Of a DNA stretch of 64,000 bases, positions 43,322 through 52,565 are shown one piece after another. This DNA is from Thermosulfuriphilus ammonigenes (GTDB taxonomy: Bacteria > Desulfobacterota > Thermodesulfobacteria > Thermodesulfobacteriales > ST65). Every line of letters starts with the position of its first letter. Position 1 is the stretch's first letter. The stretch is from NCBI RefSeq assembly GCF_011207455.1, contig NZ_CP048877.1, positions 20,576-84,575 of the forward strand. The letters run 5' to 3'. The notes under the pieces were generated by a model. The model worked only from the letters and a program-made list of their open reading frames with translations. It ran no database searches and was not told the DNA's origin. The translations under genes were made by a program, and so were the position numbers.

Positions 43322-44317
43322 ATGTTCAAGTGGTTCAAACGACTGGGCAAAGAGGAGGGAGCTGCTGAGGTTAACTCTTCTCCCAAGGAGATTGAGGCTT
43401 CTAGTCCGGTGAACCTGCTGGGCCGCCTAAAAGAGCGCCTGAGCAAAACTCGAGAGGGCCTTGTCCGCCGGATGGACAGTCTCTTTTTGGGGCGCAAAGA
43501 GATAGACGAGGATCTCCTTGAAGAATTGGAGGAGATCCTCATTACGGCTGATCTCGGCGTCTCCACTACTGAAGAAATCCTGGAGGATATCCGCCAACAG
43601 GTATCCCGGAAGGAACTTTCTCAGCCTGAGGCCCTCAAGGGGTTTATAAAAGAGCGAATAAAAGAGATCCTGCTTAAAGAGGCGCCTCCTTTTCCCGGTC
43701 AAACCAAACCCCATGTGGTTTTGGTAGTGGGGGTCAATGGGGTGGGAAAGACCACCACCATTGCTAAGTTAGCCCATTATCTTAAATCCCAAGGGCTGAA
43801 AGTCCTTCTGGTGGCCGCTGATACTTTCCGGGCTGCCGCCATCGAACAACTTGAGACCTGGGGAGAGCGTCTGGATCTGCCGGTGATCCGCCATCAGCCA
43901 GGGGCTGATCCTTCAGCAGTAGCCTACGATGGCATTGAGGCCGCTATGAAGAGAGGGGTCGATGTGGTTCTTATTGATACGGCGGGCCGTCTTCATACCA
44001 AGGTTAATCTCATGGAAGAGCTCAAGAAGATCAAACGGGTCATTGGTAAACGCCTTCCGGGGGCCCCTCATGATATCTGGCTGGTCCTGGACGCCACCGT
44101 GGGGCAGAACGCCATAAATCAGACAAAACTCTTCCATGAGGCCCTGGAGGTCACGGGTATCGTCCTGACCAAACTTGACGGTACGGCAAAGGGGGGAGTC
44201 ATCGTCGGTATTTGCCATGATTTCGGTCTGCCAATCCGTTTTATTGGGGTAGGGGAAAAGATGGACGATCTTCAGCCTTTTGATCCTCAAGCCTTTGTGG
44301 AGGCCCTCTTTGACTAG
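43322..44317 (+). CDS. ftsY: Signal recognition particle receptor FtsY
   Basis: SRP receptor GTPase of about 331 residues that delivers ribosomes to the membrane translocon. An acidic/charged N-terminal part and helical N domain precede the G domain with GVNGVGKTTT, DTFRAAAIEQL, DTAGRLHTK and TKLDGTAKGG. I choose ATG 43322 (MFKWFKRLG), which has GAGGTG upstream and the amphipathic membrane-binding start expected of FtsY. An earlier in-frame ATG at 43283 lacks support. The next gene overlaps its 3' end. Confidence 0.95.
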   Translation: MFKWFKRLGKEEGAAEVNSSPKEIEASSPVNLLGRLKERLSKTREGLVRRMDSLFLGRKEIDEDLLEELEEILITADLGVSTTEEILEDIRQQVSRKELSQPEALKGFIKERIKEILLKEAPPFPGQTKPHVVLVVGVNGVGKTTTIAKLAHYLKSQGLKVLLVAADTFRAAAIEQLETWGERLDLPVIRHQPGADPSAVAYDGIEAAMKRGVDVVLIDTAGRLHTKVNLMEELKKIKRVIGKRLPGAPHDIWLVLDATVGQNAINQTKLFHEALEVTGIVLTKLDGTAKGGVIVGICHDFGLPIRFIGVGEKMDDLQPFDPQAFVEALFD

Positions 44318-44951
44318 ACGCCTTGAGTCCCTACTTATTTTGGGACCCACCGGGGCCGGTAAAAGCCCCCTCGGGAGTCTTTTGTCCCGGAGGGGATTAG
44401 CCGGTCGGGCCTGTCACCACTTTGACTTCGGCCATGAGCTACGCCAGGTGGCTAATGGAGCCCCTGGTTTTTCGGAGGCCGAGCGGGCCTTTGTTCGTGA
44501 GGTCCTATTTCAGGGCCGGCTCCTTGAAGACAAGGATTGGCCCCTGGCCGCCCGTATTTTTGAGGCCTTCTTGGTCCGGGTTCAGCCCCGTCCTGCTGAC
44601 CTTCTTGTCTTAAACGGTCTTCCGCGTCATATTGGTCAGGCCCAGGCCATGGAGGATCTGATTGAGGTGAAGTTCATCTGTCTCCTTGAGGCCAATCTTG
44701 AAGTTGTCTGTCGGCGGTTGGAGAGTAACGTCGGGGGCGACCGTGAGGGACGCGATGATGATACGCAGTCTCTCATCTTTCAGAAATACAAGACCTATTT
44801 GGCCCGTACCCATCCCTTGCTGGATTACTATCGAGAGCGGGCCAAGATTCTAAAAATACCTGTCGGGGCAGATACCCGACCAGAGGAGACTTACCGGGCG
44901 TTGCTAAAGCTTTTGGCCAGGGAGGGGGTTCTTGAGCTGGCGGCTCCTTAA
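44310..44951 (+). CDS. Adenylate-kinase-like NTPase
   Basis: A P-loop kinase-fold protein of about 213 residues. Walker A is GPTGAGKS near residue 12. NGLPRHIGQAQAMEDL resembles the adenylate-kinase segment DGFPRT-QA, with the Asp changed to Asn and Thr to His. Arg residues of CRRLE and DREGRDDDT resemble lid arginines. It is therefore a divergent nucleoside-monophosphate-kinase relative whose substrate is uncertain. I choose TTG 44310, six bases after GGAGG, which overlaps ftsY by eight bases. It is translationally linked to ftsY and to the 4Fe-4S gene after it. Confidence 0.75.
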   Translation: MTRRLESLLILGPTGAGKSPLGSLLSRRGLAGRACHHFDFGHELRQVANGAPGFSEAERAFVREVLFQGRLLEDKDWPLAARIFEAFLVRVQPRPADLLVLNGLPRHIGQAQAMEDLIEVKFICLLEANLEVVCRRLESNVGGDREGRDDDTQSLIFQKYKTYLARTHPLLDYYRERAKILKIPVGADTRPEETYRALLKLLAREGVLELAAP

Positions 44952-45477
44952 GACCGGTCCATGCCAGGCTGATCCTAAACTCCTCCGCGCTGAGGTGGCC
45001 TTAGATAGGGCCTACACCAGACTCCTTCCCCTTCTTAATGCTGTTATCCCCGGCGCCCTCTATGACCCAGATATTCCTTCCCTGGTCTTTAACTTCGAGG
45101 GGGCCCTGGTGAGTATTCTTCCCGAGGAGATTAAGCTGGCCCAGGTAAAAGACGAAGAGACCCTCTCTCGGGCCATGGAATATCTTTTGCGCACAATCGC
45201 TTATGTGGAATCCCAGCGGGATAAAATTACTCCCCGGGAGACTAGGGGGTATGAAGTCTCTACGGTAGAGATTATTCGCTTGCTCCCCGGGCCCATAAAG
45301 GGGCGCTACTGTCGGGCCTGTGGTTATCCCAGCTGTATGGCCTTTGCCGCCAAACTGAGCCAACGGGCCGAGAGACTCTCCCGTTGTCGGCCTCTCTTTG
45401 AAGAGGAGACCTTTGACGAAAGATGTCGCAACCTTACAGCTCTTCTTAAGGAGGCCGGCTATGATTCCTGCCTCTGA
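44932..45477 (+). CDS. Uncharacterised protein with C-terminal 4Fe-4S (Fer4-type, RnfB/CdhE-like) motif
   Basis: A 181-residue soluble protein. The first about 120 residues match no family I recognise. The end has CRACGYPSC followed 16 residues later by Cys, the C-x2-C-x4-C-x16-C pattern of the 4Fe-4S domain in RnfB and in corrinoid iron-sulfur proteins. The TTG start at 44932 follows GGAGGGGG and overlaps the kinase-like gene by 20 bases. The 3' end overlaps convergent trkH by 19 bases. Function unknown. The domain suggests electron transfer or redox sensing. Confidence 0.75.
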   Translation: MSWRLLKTGPCQADPKLLRAEVALDRAYTRLLPLLNAVIPGALYDPDIPSLVFNFEGALVSILPEEIKLAQVKDEETLSRAMEYLLRTIAYVESQRDKITPRETRGYEVSTVEIIRLLPGPIKGRYCRACGYPSCMAFAAKLSQRAERLSRCRPLFEEETFDERCRNLTALLKEAGYDSCL

Positions 45478-46937
45478 CGTCTTGAGAATCTCATTCCTTG
45501 CCAGTAAGCAGGGCTTAGGAGCACCGCCATAGTATAAAGCTCCAGCCTCCCAGCCAACATACAGAAGGATAAAACCACCTTGGAGAGGGCCGGAAGATGG
45601 GCAAAGTGTTGGGTAGGGCCAACTTTGGCCAGTCCGGGGCCAATGTTGTTTAGGGTGGCGATCACTGCTGAGGTGCCGGTTATGAGGTCCACTCCCTGAG
45701 CAGTGACAATGAGGCTGGCTACGACAAAGACGGTCATATAAAGAGCCAGAAATCCCAGTACTCCTTGAAGAACCTCATGGTCCACCCGGTGGTTGTCTAT
45801 CTTAATGGTCCCCACGGCCCGGGGATGGATGAGGCGCTGGAGCTGGACCCTCATAAACTTGAGAAAAACCACCAGGCGGATCTGTTTGATACCTCCGCCA
45901 GTGGAGCCAGCGCAGCCCCCAAGGAACATGAGAGAGAGCAAAAGCAGTTTGCAGACCGGGGGCCAGAGATCAAAATCCGCAGTGCCAAAACCAGTGGTAG
46001 TCATGATTGACCAGACCTGAAAGGCTCCAAATCGGACAGCGGTTAGAGGGTCGTCATAGATACCGTAAATGATGGTGAAGACCGTACAGATAACGGTGGC
46101 TCCCAACCCGACCCAAAGATAAAATCGAAATTCTTCACTCCTCCAGAAGGCGTTCAAACGGCCGGTGAGAAAGCGGTAGTGGAGGGTAAAATTGATACCG
46201 GCCACGAACATAAAGAAGGTGATGACATAGTCCACATAGGCGCTGTTAAAGGCGGCCACAGAGGCCGTTCGGGTGGAAAACCCTCCGGTGGCCATGGTGG
46301 TAAAGGAATGACAGAGGGCCTCATAAACTGAAAGCCCCCCGCCTACAAGAAGGAGGGTCTCAAGGAGGGTGAAGAAAATATAGACTCCCCAGAGAATGCG
46401 GGCCGTGTCTTGGATTCTGGGGGCAAGCCGATCCTTGGTGGGGCCGGGCATTTCGGCCTGGTAGAGTTGCATCCCTCCGACACCAAGAACAGGCAAGATA
46501 GCCAAAGAAAGAATAATGATCCCCATTCCTCCCAGCCACTGGGTAAGAGAACGCCAGAAGAGAAGGCTTTTGGGCAGGGGTTCAATGCTGGAGAGTACGG
46601 TAGAGCCCGTGGTTGTAAACCCGGAGACCGACTCAAAAAAGGCGTCAATAAAGCCCATTGTGCCGGAGAAGACATACGGTAAAGCTCCCAAGAGACTGGC
46701 TCCCAGCCAGCCAAAGACCACAATGGCGAATCCATCTCGATGTCCAAGATCTTCTTTTTCTCCCAGATAGCGGACAAGTAAGGCCCCGGTAAGACTAGAG
46801 ATGGCGGCTGAGGTCCCAAAGACCCACAGAGAGGAATACTCTCTGAAACCGATGGCTATTGCCCCAGGCAACAAAAGGGCCCCAGAGAAGAAGATAAAGA
46901 ACCACCCCAGAACGTAGCTTACAGCCCCTGGCTTCAT
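45459..46937 (-). CDS. trkH: Trk-type potassium uptake protein TrkH
   Basis: A 492-residue membrane protein that forms the potassium channel of the Trk system. Four pore-like repeats with selectivity Gly residues are visible: SGFTTTGSTVL, MATGGFSTRTAS, TTTGFGTADF and AVIATLNNIGPGL. About ten hydrophobic helices. It lies two bases downstream of trkA on the minus strand, so glgA-trkA-trkH appear to be one transcript. Confidence 0.94.
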   Translation of the reverse strand: MKPGAVSYVLGWFFIFFSGALLLPGAIAIGFREYSSLWVFGTSAAISSLTGALLVRYLGEKEDLGHRDGFAIVVFGWLGASLLGALPYVFSGTMGFIDAFFESVSGFTTTGSTVLSSIEPLPKSLLFWRSLTQWLGGMGIIILSLAILPVLGVGGMQLYQAEMPGPTKDRLAPRIQDTARILWGVYIFFTLLETLLLVGGGLSVYEALCHSFTTMATGGFSTRTASVAAFNSAYVDYVITFFMFVAGINFTLHYRFLTGRLNAFWRSEEFRFYLWVGLGATVICTVFTIIYGIYDDPLTAVRFGAFQVWSIMTTTGFGTADFDLWPPVCKLLLLSLMFLGGCAGSTGGGIKQIRLVVFLKFMRVQLQRLIHPRAVGTIKIDNHRVDHEVLQGVLGFLALYMTVFVVASLIVTAQGVDLITGTSAVIATLNNIGPGLAKVGPTQHFAHLPALSKVVLSFCMLAGRLELYTMAVLLSPAYWQGMRFSRRQRQES

Positions 46938-46939
46938 TA

Positions 46940-48292
46940 CTATTCGGGAGCAAAGATCTTCTCGATTCCGGAGACGGCCTCCCGCAAGGAGAAAATTACC
47001 AAATCGTCACCGGGCTTAAGGATAGTTTCTCCAGAAGGGATAATGACCTCGCTTCCCCTGGTTACAGCGCCCACAATGGCCCCTGAGGGGAAGGGTAGGT
47101 CTTTAAGGGCCACCCCCTGCTGAAAACGTTTGCTGGGGGGAACGACAATCTCTACCACTTCGGCCTCAGAACCCAGAAGGGTAGCCACGGAAAGAATAGC
47201 TCCCCGACGAACAAAACGCAGGATTTGGCTGGCGACCACCAGTCGGGGAGACAGGGCTATGTCTATACCCAGCTTACCCAGAAGGGGAATGAAATCTGGT
47301 CGATCGATCCGGGTAATACATTTTCTGGCCCCATGGTGCTTGGCCAGCAGGCTGGCCAGGATATTGGTGGTATCGGAGTCGGTGACGGCGATGACCAGAT
47401 CGGCCTGATCAATCCCCTCCTCGATAAGTTCCTGGGCGTCAAGACCGTCAAAATTTAGAATGATACTCTGGCTTAGCCTCTCAGAAAGCTCTTCACAGCG
47501 TTCCCGATTGGTCTCCACCAGGCGGACATCAATATGTTTAGCCTCCATTTGTCGGGCCACCAGGAACCCTACCCGGCCACCACCAATGATGAAGACCAAT
47601 TTGGGGGCCCGACTGGTGAAGTTAAGAAGATATTCAATGGCTGCGATGTCGCTTTTTCTAACCACTACGTAGATCTTATCTTCAGGACGAATAACATCCT
47701 GACCTCGGGGAATAATGGTCTGCCCATCGCGGACAATAGCCACCACAACAAAGTCGTATATTCCCCGCAGACCCTTAAGTTCGGCCAGGCTGAGACCGCA
47801 GACGGGGTTGTCTTCCTTGACCTGGTAGCCCAACAGGGCCACCCGCCCCCTGACGAACTCCACCACCTCAAAGGCCTCAGAGACCTGGGATATTTGGACA
47901 ATCTCCTCGGCCATCACCCGGTCGGGATTAATGAGGAGGTCTATCCCGAGTTTTTCTTCGTTAAGGGGGGATCCCGGAGAGAGATATTCCTCATTGCGGA
48001 CCCGAGCTACCAATCTTTTAACCCCGTACTCCTTAGAGATGAGACAGGATATGAGATTAACCTCATCGCTATTGGTGACGGCGATAAAAAGATCCGCCCT
48101 ATCTATGCCTGCCTCTTCCAGTATTTTGGCCGAAGCCCCAGATCCCAGAAGGGGAAGGACGTTTAGTTCTCGCTCGATCCGGCGGATACGTTCCGGATCG
48201 CGGTCAATAACCACTACGTCATGGCCTTCTAAGGAAAGGTGCCGGCTGAGATGAAAACCCACCTGGCCGGCACCAACAATGACAATTCGCAT
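46940..48292 (-). CDS. trkA: Trk system potassium uptake regulatory protein TrkA
   Basis: A 450-residue cytoplasmic protein with two RCK units. Each has a nucleotide-binding fold (GAGQVGFHLSRHL at residues 7-19 and GGGRVGFLVARQM near 237) followed by a TrkA-C domain (GLRGIYDFVVVAIVRDG and LPFPSGAIVGAVTRG). It gates TrkH in response to ATP or NAD(H). It starts six bases before the glgA stop region and is co-directional with trkH. Confidence 0.95.
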   Translation of the reverse strand: MRIVIVGAGQVGFHLSRHLSLEGHDVVVIDRDPERIRRIERELNVLPLLGSGASAKILEEAGIDRADLFIAVTNSDEVNLISCLISKEYGVKRLVARVRNEEYLSPGSPLNEEKLGIDLLINPDRVMAEEIVQISQVSEAFEVVEFVRGRVALLGYQVKEDNPVCGLSLAELKGLRGIYDFVVVAIVRDGQTIIPRGQDVIRPEDKIYVVVRKSDIAAIEYLLNFTSRAPKLVFIIGGGRVGFLVARQMEAKHIDVRLVETNRERCEELSERLSQSIILNFDGLDAQELIEEGIDQADLVIAVTDSDTTNILASLLAKHHGARKCITRIDRPDFIPLLGKLGIDIALSPRLVVASQILRFVRRGAILSVATLLGSEAEVVEIVVPPSKRFQQGVALKDLPFPSGAIVGAVTRGSEVIIPSGETILKPGDDLVIFSLREAVSGIEKIFAPE

Positions 48293-48298
48293 TTGCCT

Positions 48299-49885
48299 TT
48301 ATCCTCTGACCCCTGGAGCCATGGCCCGGGCCCGCTGATAGAGTTCCAGGTACCGATGGACGACCTTATCCCAGGTGTAGTTCTCCAGGATGTGCTTTAC
48401 GGCCTGCTGTTGCATCTTTTTTATCTTCTCTGGCTCTTGGCGAAAGGTTCTAAATGCCCGCCGTATAGTTTGGCTTAAGGCCGCCGGTGAGTGTTCTTTA
48501 TAAGCGAAACCAGTTACTCCGTCGAGTACTTTAACCAATCCGCCAGTGTGCCGGACGATGGGCAAGTTTCCCATAAGGCTGGCCATATAATCAGTAAGGC
48601 CACATGGTTCATATTTTGAAGGAATTACAAAAAAATCACCGGCAGCGTAGATTTTATTGGCCAACTTAGGATCATAACCGATGAGAACGGCCATGCGTTC
48701 TTGATATTCTGGATTTTCGGCCAAAGATATAAGCTGGTCTTCTATCTCCCTTGTTCCCGTACCCAGAATGACGACTAGAAAGTCCTGATCTTCAGCCAGA
48801 AGCCCCTTAAGGGCCTCGGCCAGGATATCTATACCCTTTTGTTCGGTCAGGCGACTTATGGCCGTGATAAGTGGAGCTCCCGGACGATCTTTGATTTTTC
48901 CGTGACATCTGGCCCGACCGCTCTGGCCTCCGGAGAGCTCCTCAATGAGCCGCTGGCGGCAGATTTTCTTGCCTTCCAGGTCGCCGCTTAAAGGGTCAAA
49001 GGCGGCCGGAAGCCCCAGACGCTCTGGATGGCGGGGATCGTAGTCGTCTGGATTGATCCCATTGGTGATCCCCTCGAGCTTAATTCCCCGGTCTTTTAAG
49101 GCGTGCCCCAGCCAGCTAGTTAGGGCGTCAAGGTCAGTCTCCTGGAGTTCTCGGGCATATTCCTCGGAGACAGTATTGATTATTCCGTAACGGGCTCCGG
49201 CCAAAAAGGGATCAAAGGAGCCGTTTAAGAGGTTTTCGTTAATTACTCTCCAAGGAAGGGCGGTGATGGCCTTAGCAAAAGGCAGATCGGCTACGTCTTG
49301 GTGGTAGCCAATGCCGGCATTGTGCACAGTGATTACCGTGCCTGTGGCTCGAAAGTATTGCCTGAAGCCCTCAAGCTCCCGGACAAGGGCCGGAAAGCAG
49401 GCGGTGTGGCCATCGTGGCAGTGGATAATTTCTGGTTTTTCATCAAAGGTTATCAGGGCCTCAGCGGCTGTCTTCTGGAGCAGGATGTTCATTGCAAAGT
49501 AGTCAAAGTGTCCGGCTCCCTTCTTCTTCCAGCCCTCGGCGGCCTCCTCTTCTTCGGTGTAGGTGTAAACTCCCAGTTTCTCCCGGTATCGGTCGGCCTC
49601 AATGAGGATGATCCGGACTCCGTTTATCTCTCTGCTAAGAAGCTCCACCTGTTCGCGGCGCTCTTCGTGGGCGTAGTTCATGTCCACCTCAAAAGAGACC
49701 CCCATGTCCTTGAATCCGAGGGCCTCGTAGTCCACGAAACCGTAGCGAGGCATCATTACTGTGACCCGGTGTCCAGCCCGAACCAAGGCCTCAGAAAGCT
49801 CTTTAGCAACATCCTTGAGACCACCGGCTCCAGCCAGACCGGCATATTCTCTGGTTAGCATCCAGATATTCTCGATCTTGGCCAT
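48299..49885 (-). CDS. glgA: Glycogen/starch synthase (GT5 family)
   Basis: A 528-residue GT-B enzyme that extends alpha-1,4-glucan from ADP-glucose. Visible features are GGLKDVAKELSEAL near residue 21, IIHCHDGHTA, TVHNAGIGY, NGINPDDYDP, ISRLTEQKGIDIL and the acceptor/donor segment PSKYEPCGLTDYMASLMGNLPIVRHTGGL. The Lys of the KxGGL donor motif is replaced (GAGGL), which is unusual. I choose ATG 49885, eight bases after AAAGGAGG. The in-frame upstream codons have no site. It heads the glgA-trkA-trkH run. Confidence 0.88.
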   Translation of the reverse strand: MAKIENIWMLTREYAGLAGAGGLKDVAKELSEALVRAGHRVTVMMPRYGFVDYEALGFKDMGVSFEVDMNYAHEERREQVELLSREINGVRIILIEADRYREKLGVYTYTEEEEAAEGWKKKGAGHFDYFAMNILLQKTAAEALITFDEKPEIIHCHDGHTACFPALVRELEGFRQYFRATGTVITVHNAGIGYHQDVADLPFAKAITALPWRVINENLLNGSFDPFLAGARYGIINTVSEEYARELQETDLDALTSWLGHALKDRGIKLEGITNGINPDDYDPRHPERLGLPAAFDPLSGDLEGKKICRQRLIEELSGGQSGRARCHGKIKDRPGAPLITAISRLTEQKGIDILAEALKGLLAEDQDFLVVILGTGTREIEDQLISLAENPEYQERMAVLIGYDPKLANKIYAAGDFFVIPSKYEPCGLTDYMASLMGNLPIVRHTGGLVKVLDGVTGFAYKEHSPAALSQTIRRAFRTFRQEPEKIKKMQQQAVKHILENYTWDKVVHRYLELYQRARAMAPGVRG

Positions 49886-50013
49886 CTCCAATCCTCCTTT
49901 TGTTTTTTTAGAAGATCTTTCGACTCCTGGATAAAAAACTATAGATCTAAAGACTTGAAAAACCCTTCTGACGGGGTAAGGCTTGTTCGACAAATTAAGG
50001 AAGAGAAGCTTTC

Positions 50014-51417
50014 ATGTCCAGAAGGGAACAGTCTCTCAAGATCCATTTACTTGGAGCCTGCGGCACGGGTATGGGGGCCCTGGCCGGCCTTCTCAAATCT
50101 TTAGGTCATAAGGTGACAGGCTCTGATGTCAATGTCTACCCTCCCATGAGTGAGACTTTAGCCCGGCTGGGTATTCCGGTCTATCCTGGTTGGCGTCCCG
50201 AAAACATTCTCCATCTTCGTCCTGATCTGGTCATTATTGGAAACGTTATCCGGCAAGACAATCCAGAGGCCCGGCAGGCCCTAGACCTGAGGATTCCTTA
50301 TCTTTCCATGCCCCGAGCAATAAGGCATTTTTTTCTCTCGGAAAGACGCTCCCTGGTGGTGGCCGGAACTCACGGCAAGACAACCACCAGCTCCCTTCTT
50401 CTCCATGTCCTTGAGTCTTTAGGGCTCGATCCTGCTGGTCTTGTTGGGGGGGTGGTCCGCTCTTTAGGGACCAATTTTCGCCTGGGCCAAGGCCCCTTCT
50501 TTGTGGTCGAAGGTGACGAATACGACAGCGCCTTCTTTGACAAGGTACCCAAGTTTCTCCATTATGCCCCGTTCGGGGCCATCCTTACCAGTGTAGAGTT
50601 TGATCATGCCGATATATATCCTGATCTAGAGGCCCTGGTGCAGGCCTTTTCAGAATTTGTCACCCTTTTGCCCGAAGATGGTTGTCTGGTTTACTGGGCC
50701 GACTCCCCTCTTGTGACCGAGATTGCCCGGAAGGCCCGGGCAACGGTGGTGGGTTATGGTCGTCAGGGCGGCAGGTTTCGTCTTCTTGAACGCCGGCCGG
50801 AAGAGGGAGGGCAGATCCTTTTAGTCAGGACTCCTCTGGGCCCCATTGAATACCGGTTACCCCTTATTGGCCAGCATAACGCCTTAAACGCCACGGCAGT
50901 TTTGGCCCTTCTTTCCTCTCTAGGTTTTTCGGTCCGGGATGTGGCCCAAGCCCTGGAGACCTTCTCCGGGGTTAAGAGAAGGCAGGAGATTCGTGGTCAG
51001 GTTCGGGGAGTTACGGTTATTGATGACTTTGCCCATCACCCCACGGCGGTCAGAGAGACGATAGCTGCCGTTCGGGAATCTTGGCCTCAGAGACGCCTTA
51101 TTGCTGTCTTTGAGCCCCGCACCAACACCAGCCGGAGACGCATCTTTCAGAATATATATCCCCGGGCCCTGGCCGGGGCCGATTTGGTGCTAATCCGGGA
51201 GGCCCCGGGCCTTGAAAAGATCCCCCGGGAGGAACGGATCTCTTCTTCTCGGCTGGCTGAGGACGTAAGGGCCCTTGGCACCCCGGCCCATTACTTTCCA
51301 GATACCGAGGCTATAATAGAATATCTGGTCGCCTCAGTGCGACCGGGAGACATTGTTTTGATTATGTCTAACGGCAGTTTTGATAATCTCCATGGCCGAC
51401 TATTGGCCAGCCTTTAG
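50014..51417 (+). CDS. mpl: UDP-N-acetylmuramate:tripeptide ligase
   Basis: A 467-residue Mur-ligase-family enzyme that recycles the peptidoglycan tripeptide L-Ala-gamma-D-Glu-meso-DAP onto UDP-MurNAc. LLGACGTGMGALAGLLKSLGH is the Mpl N-terminus, GTHGKTTTSSLLLHVLE the ATP site, and VVEGDEYDSAFFDK and DDFAHHPTAVRETI are shared with Mpl rather than MurC. Its presence implies an mDAP-type, recycling cell wall. It is divergent from glgA, and its 3' end overlaps a convergent CoA-binding gene by 18 bases. Confidence 0.93.
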   Translation: MSRREQSLKIHLLGACGTGMGALAGLLKSLGHKVTGSDVNVYPPMSETLARLGIPVYPGWRPENILHLRPDLVIIGNVIRQDNPEARQALDLRIPYLSMPRAIRHFFLSERRSLVVAGTHGKTTTSSLLLHVLESLGLDPAGLVGGVVRSLGTNFRLGQGPFFVVEGDEYDSAFFDKVPKFLHYAPFGAILTSVEFDHADIYPDLEALVQAFSEFVTLLPEDGCLVYWADSPLVTEIARKARATVVGYGRQGGRFRLLERRPEEGGQILLVRTPLGPIEYRLPLIGQHNALNATAVLALLSSLGFSVRDVAQALETFSGVKRRQEIRGQVRGVTVIDDFAHHPTAVRETIAAVRESWPQRRLIAVFEPRTNTSRRRIFQNIYPRALAGADLVLIREAPGLEKIPREERISSSRLAEDVRALGTPAHYFPDTEAIIEYLVASVRPGDIVLIMSNGSFDNLHGRLLASL

Positions 51418-51846
51418 GCCCTGGTGGACCTTCTTGAAACAACGATTCATGACTACAAAGGCCCCGGCGGCTCGGGCCTTTTGGGCGGCTTCGTTGTTGA
51501 CAATACCCTCCTGCATCCAGATAGCCTTAACCCCTCGTTTAAGGGCCTCCTCTACTATAGGACCCACCTGATCCGGTCGACGAAAGATGATCACTACGTC
51601 GATCTTCTCTTCGGAAGGGATGGAAAGAAGATCCGGGTAACATGGCAGACCGGCGATTTGCTCCTGGCCAGGGTTTACAGGTATGATCCTGTAGCCCTGA
51701 TCCCGGAGGTAAATCCCTACCTGGTGACTGGGCCTCTCCGGTTTGGGAGACATCCCTACTATGGCTATAGTTCGGGCGGAGCGGACCACCTCCGCCACCT
51801 CTGATTCCGGCGGAACGATTTCTGGAAGTTCACATTCTTTACCCAT
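51400..51846 (-). CDS. CoA-binding domain protein (YccU-like)
   Basis: A 148-residue protein of a single Rossmann-like CoA-binding domain: TIAIVGMSPKPERPSHQVGIYLRDQGYRIIPVNPG followed by VDVVIIFRRPDQVGPIVEEALKRGVKAIWMQEGI. Related to the N-terminal part of succinyl-CoA synthetase alpha and ADP-forming acyl-CoA synthetases but without catalytic domains. Its role is unknown. The ATG follows AAGGAGG. It overlaps mpl at the 3' end. Confidence 0.88.
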   Translation of the reverse strand: MGKECELPEIVPPESEVAEVVRSARTIAIVGMSPKPERPSHQVGIYLRDQGYRIIPVNPGQEQIAGLPCYPDLLSIPSEEKIDVVIIFRRPDQVGPIVEEALKRGVKAIWMQEGIVNNEAAQKARAAGAFVVMNRCFKKVHQGLKAGQ

Positions 51847-52092
51847 CTCTTGCCTCCTTAAGACGCCTAATATTCCAGCCGGTCTGTCTAATAAAGTTCA
51901 ACGGTTGCAAAATATTCTTCAACTTTAAAGAGTTCGGTGTCTTCCAACAACTGGATTTTAAAAGATCAGCCTTAGAACAGACTATTTTTTAAAGCCCTGG
52001 CCCTCTTTTGTCTTATCCTGCTTTTGTCCTGGCTGTTGGCCTTTGTCTTGCAGAGAACATTAGAACAAAAGATTTTTGAAGGAGGATTTACC

Positions 52093-52518
52093 ATGAAGAA
52101 GCAAGCCTTGGGTGTTCTGATTTTGGCGGTTCTTTTGGCTGTTCCCGCCTTTGCCCAGATGGGTGGCATGTGGGGTGGTGGCTCTGGAGGGATGATGCAT
52201 CATGGCGACGGTGACCACCAAGGCAAGGCCAGCCAGCATTCAGAGATGTCCGGGAAGTCCATGATGAATGACAAACACATGATGTACATGATGCGGGAGT
52301 GGGGCGGCATGATGGGAAACATGTCTCAGATGATGCGTCAGGGATGCACTCCGGAGCAGATGAAGGAGATGTCCAAGATGATGAGACAGATGGCCGATGA
52401 GATGGACCGCATGTCAAAGATGATGGAGGGCAAGGCCAGCCCCCAGGAGATGCAGAAACTCCATCAATCCATGATGGAAATGAGAAACAAAATAAATAAC
52501 ATGAGTCAGCAAAATTAA
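52093..52518 (+). CDS. Secreted Met/His-rich protein, probable metal binder
   Basis: A 141-residue exported protein. The signal peptide (KKQALGVLILAVLLAVPAFA) is followed by a Met-rich region containing Gly-Met, HH and many Met-Met pairs (GGMMHHGDGDH, KMMRQM, RMSKMMEG) in a helical context. Met/His-rich periplasmic proteins often bind Cu(I) or Ag(I), and the next gene is a CopB-type ATPase, so a copper-buffering role is likely by context. The ATG at 52093 has GGAGGA nearby. A perfect hairpin follows the stop. Confidence 0.8.
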   Translation: MKKQALGVLILAVLLAVPAFAQMGGMWGGGSGGMMHHGDGDHQGKASQHSEMSGKSMMNDKHMMYMMREWGGMMGNMSQMMRQGCTPEQMKEMSKMMRQMADEMDRMSKMMEGKASPQEMQKLHQSMMEMRNKINNMSQQN

Positions 52519-52526
52519 ATGTCTGG

Positions 52527-52550
52527 GGGGCCCCCTTTTTAGGGGGCCCC
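52527..52550 (+). terminator. Perfect hairpin between the Met-rich gene and copB
   Basis: Ten-base perfect stem GGGGCCCCCT / AGGGGGCCCC with a TTTT loop, nine bases after the Met-rich gene stop and followed by TTAT. It could partly terminate transcription, giving more of the small protein than of the ATPase downstream. The second arm ends about 15 bases before the copB ATG. Confidence 0.7.
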
Positions 52551-52565
52551 TTATAGGGGGTAGCA

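Noticed and set aside
48299..49993. Longer start for glycogen synthase
   Set aside because: The extra 36 codons lack a ribosome site, whereas ATG 49885 has AAAGGAGG at good spacing and gives the normal N-terminus.
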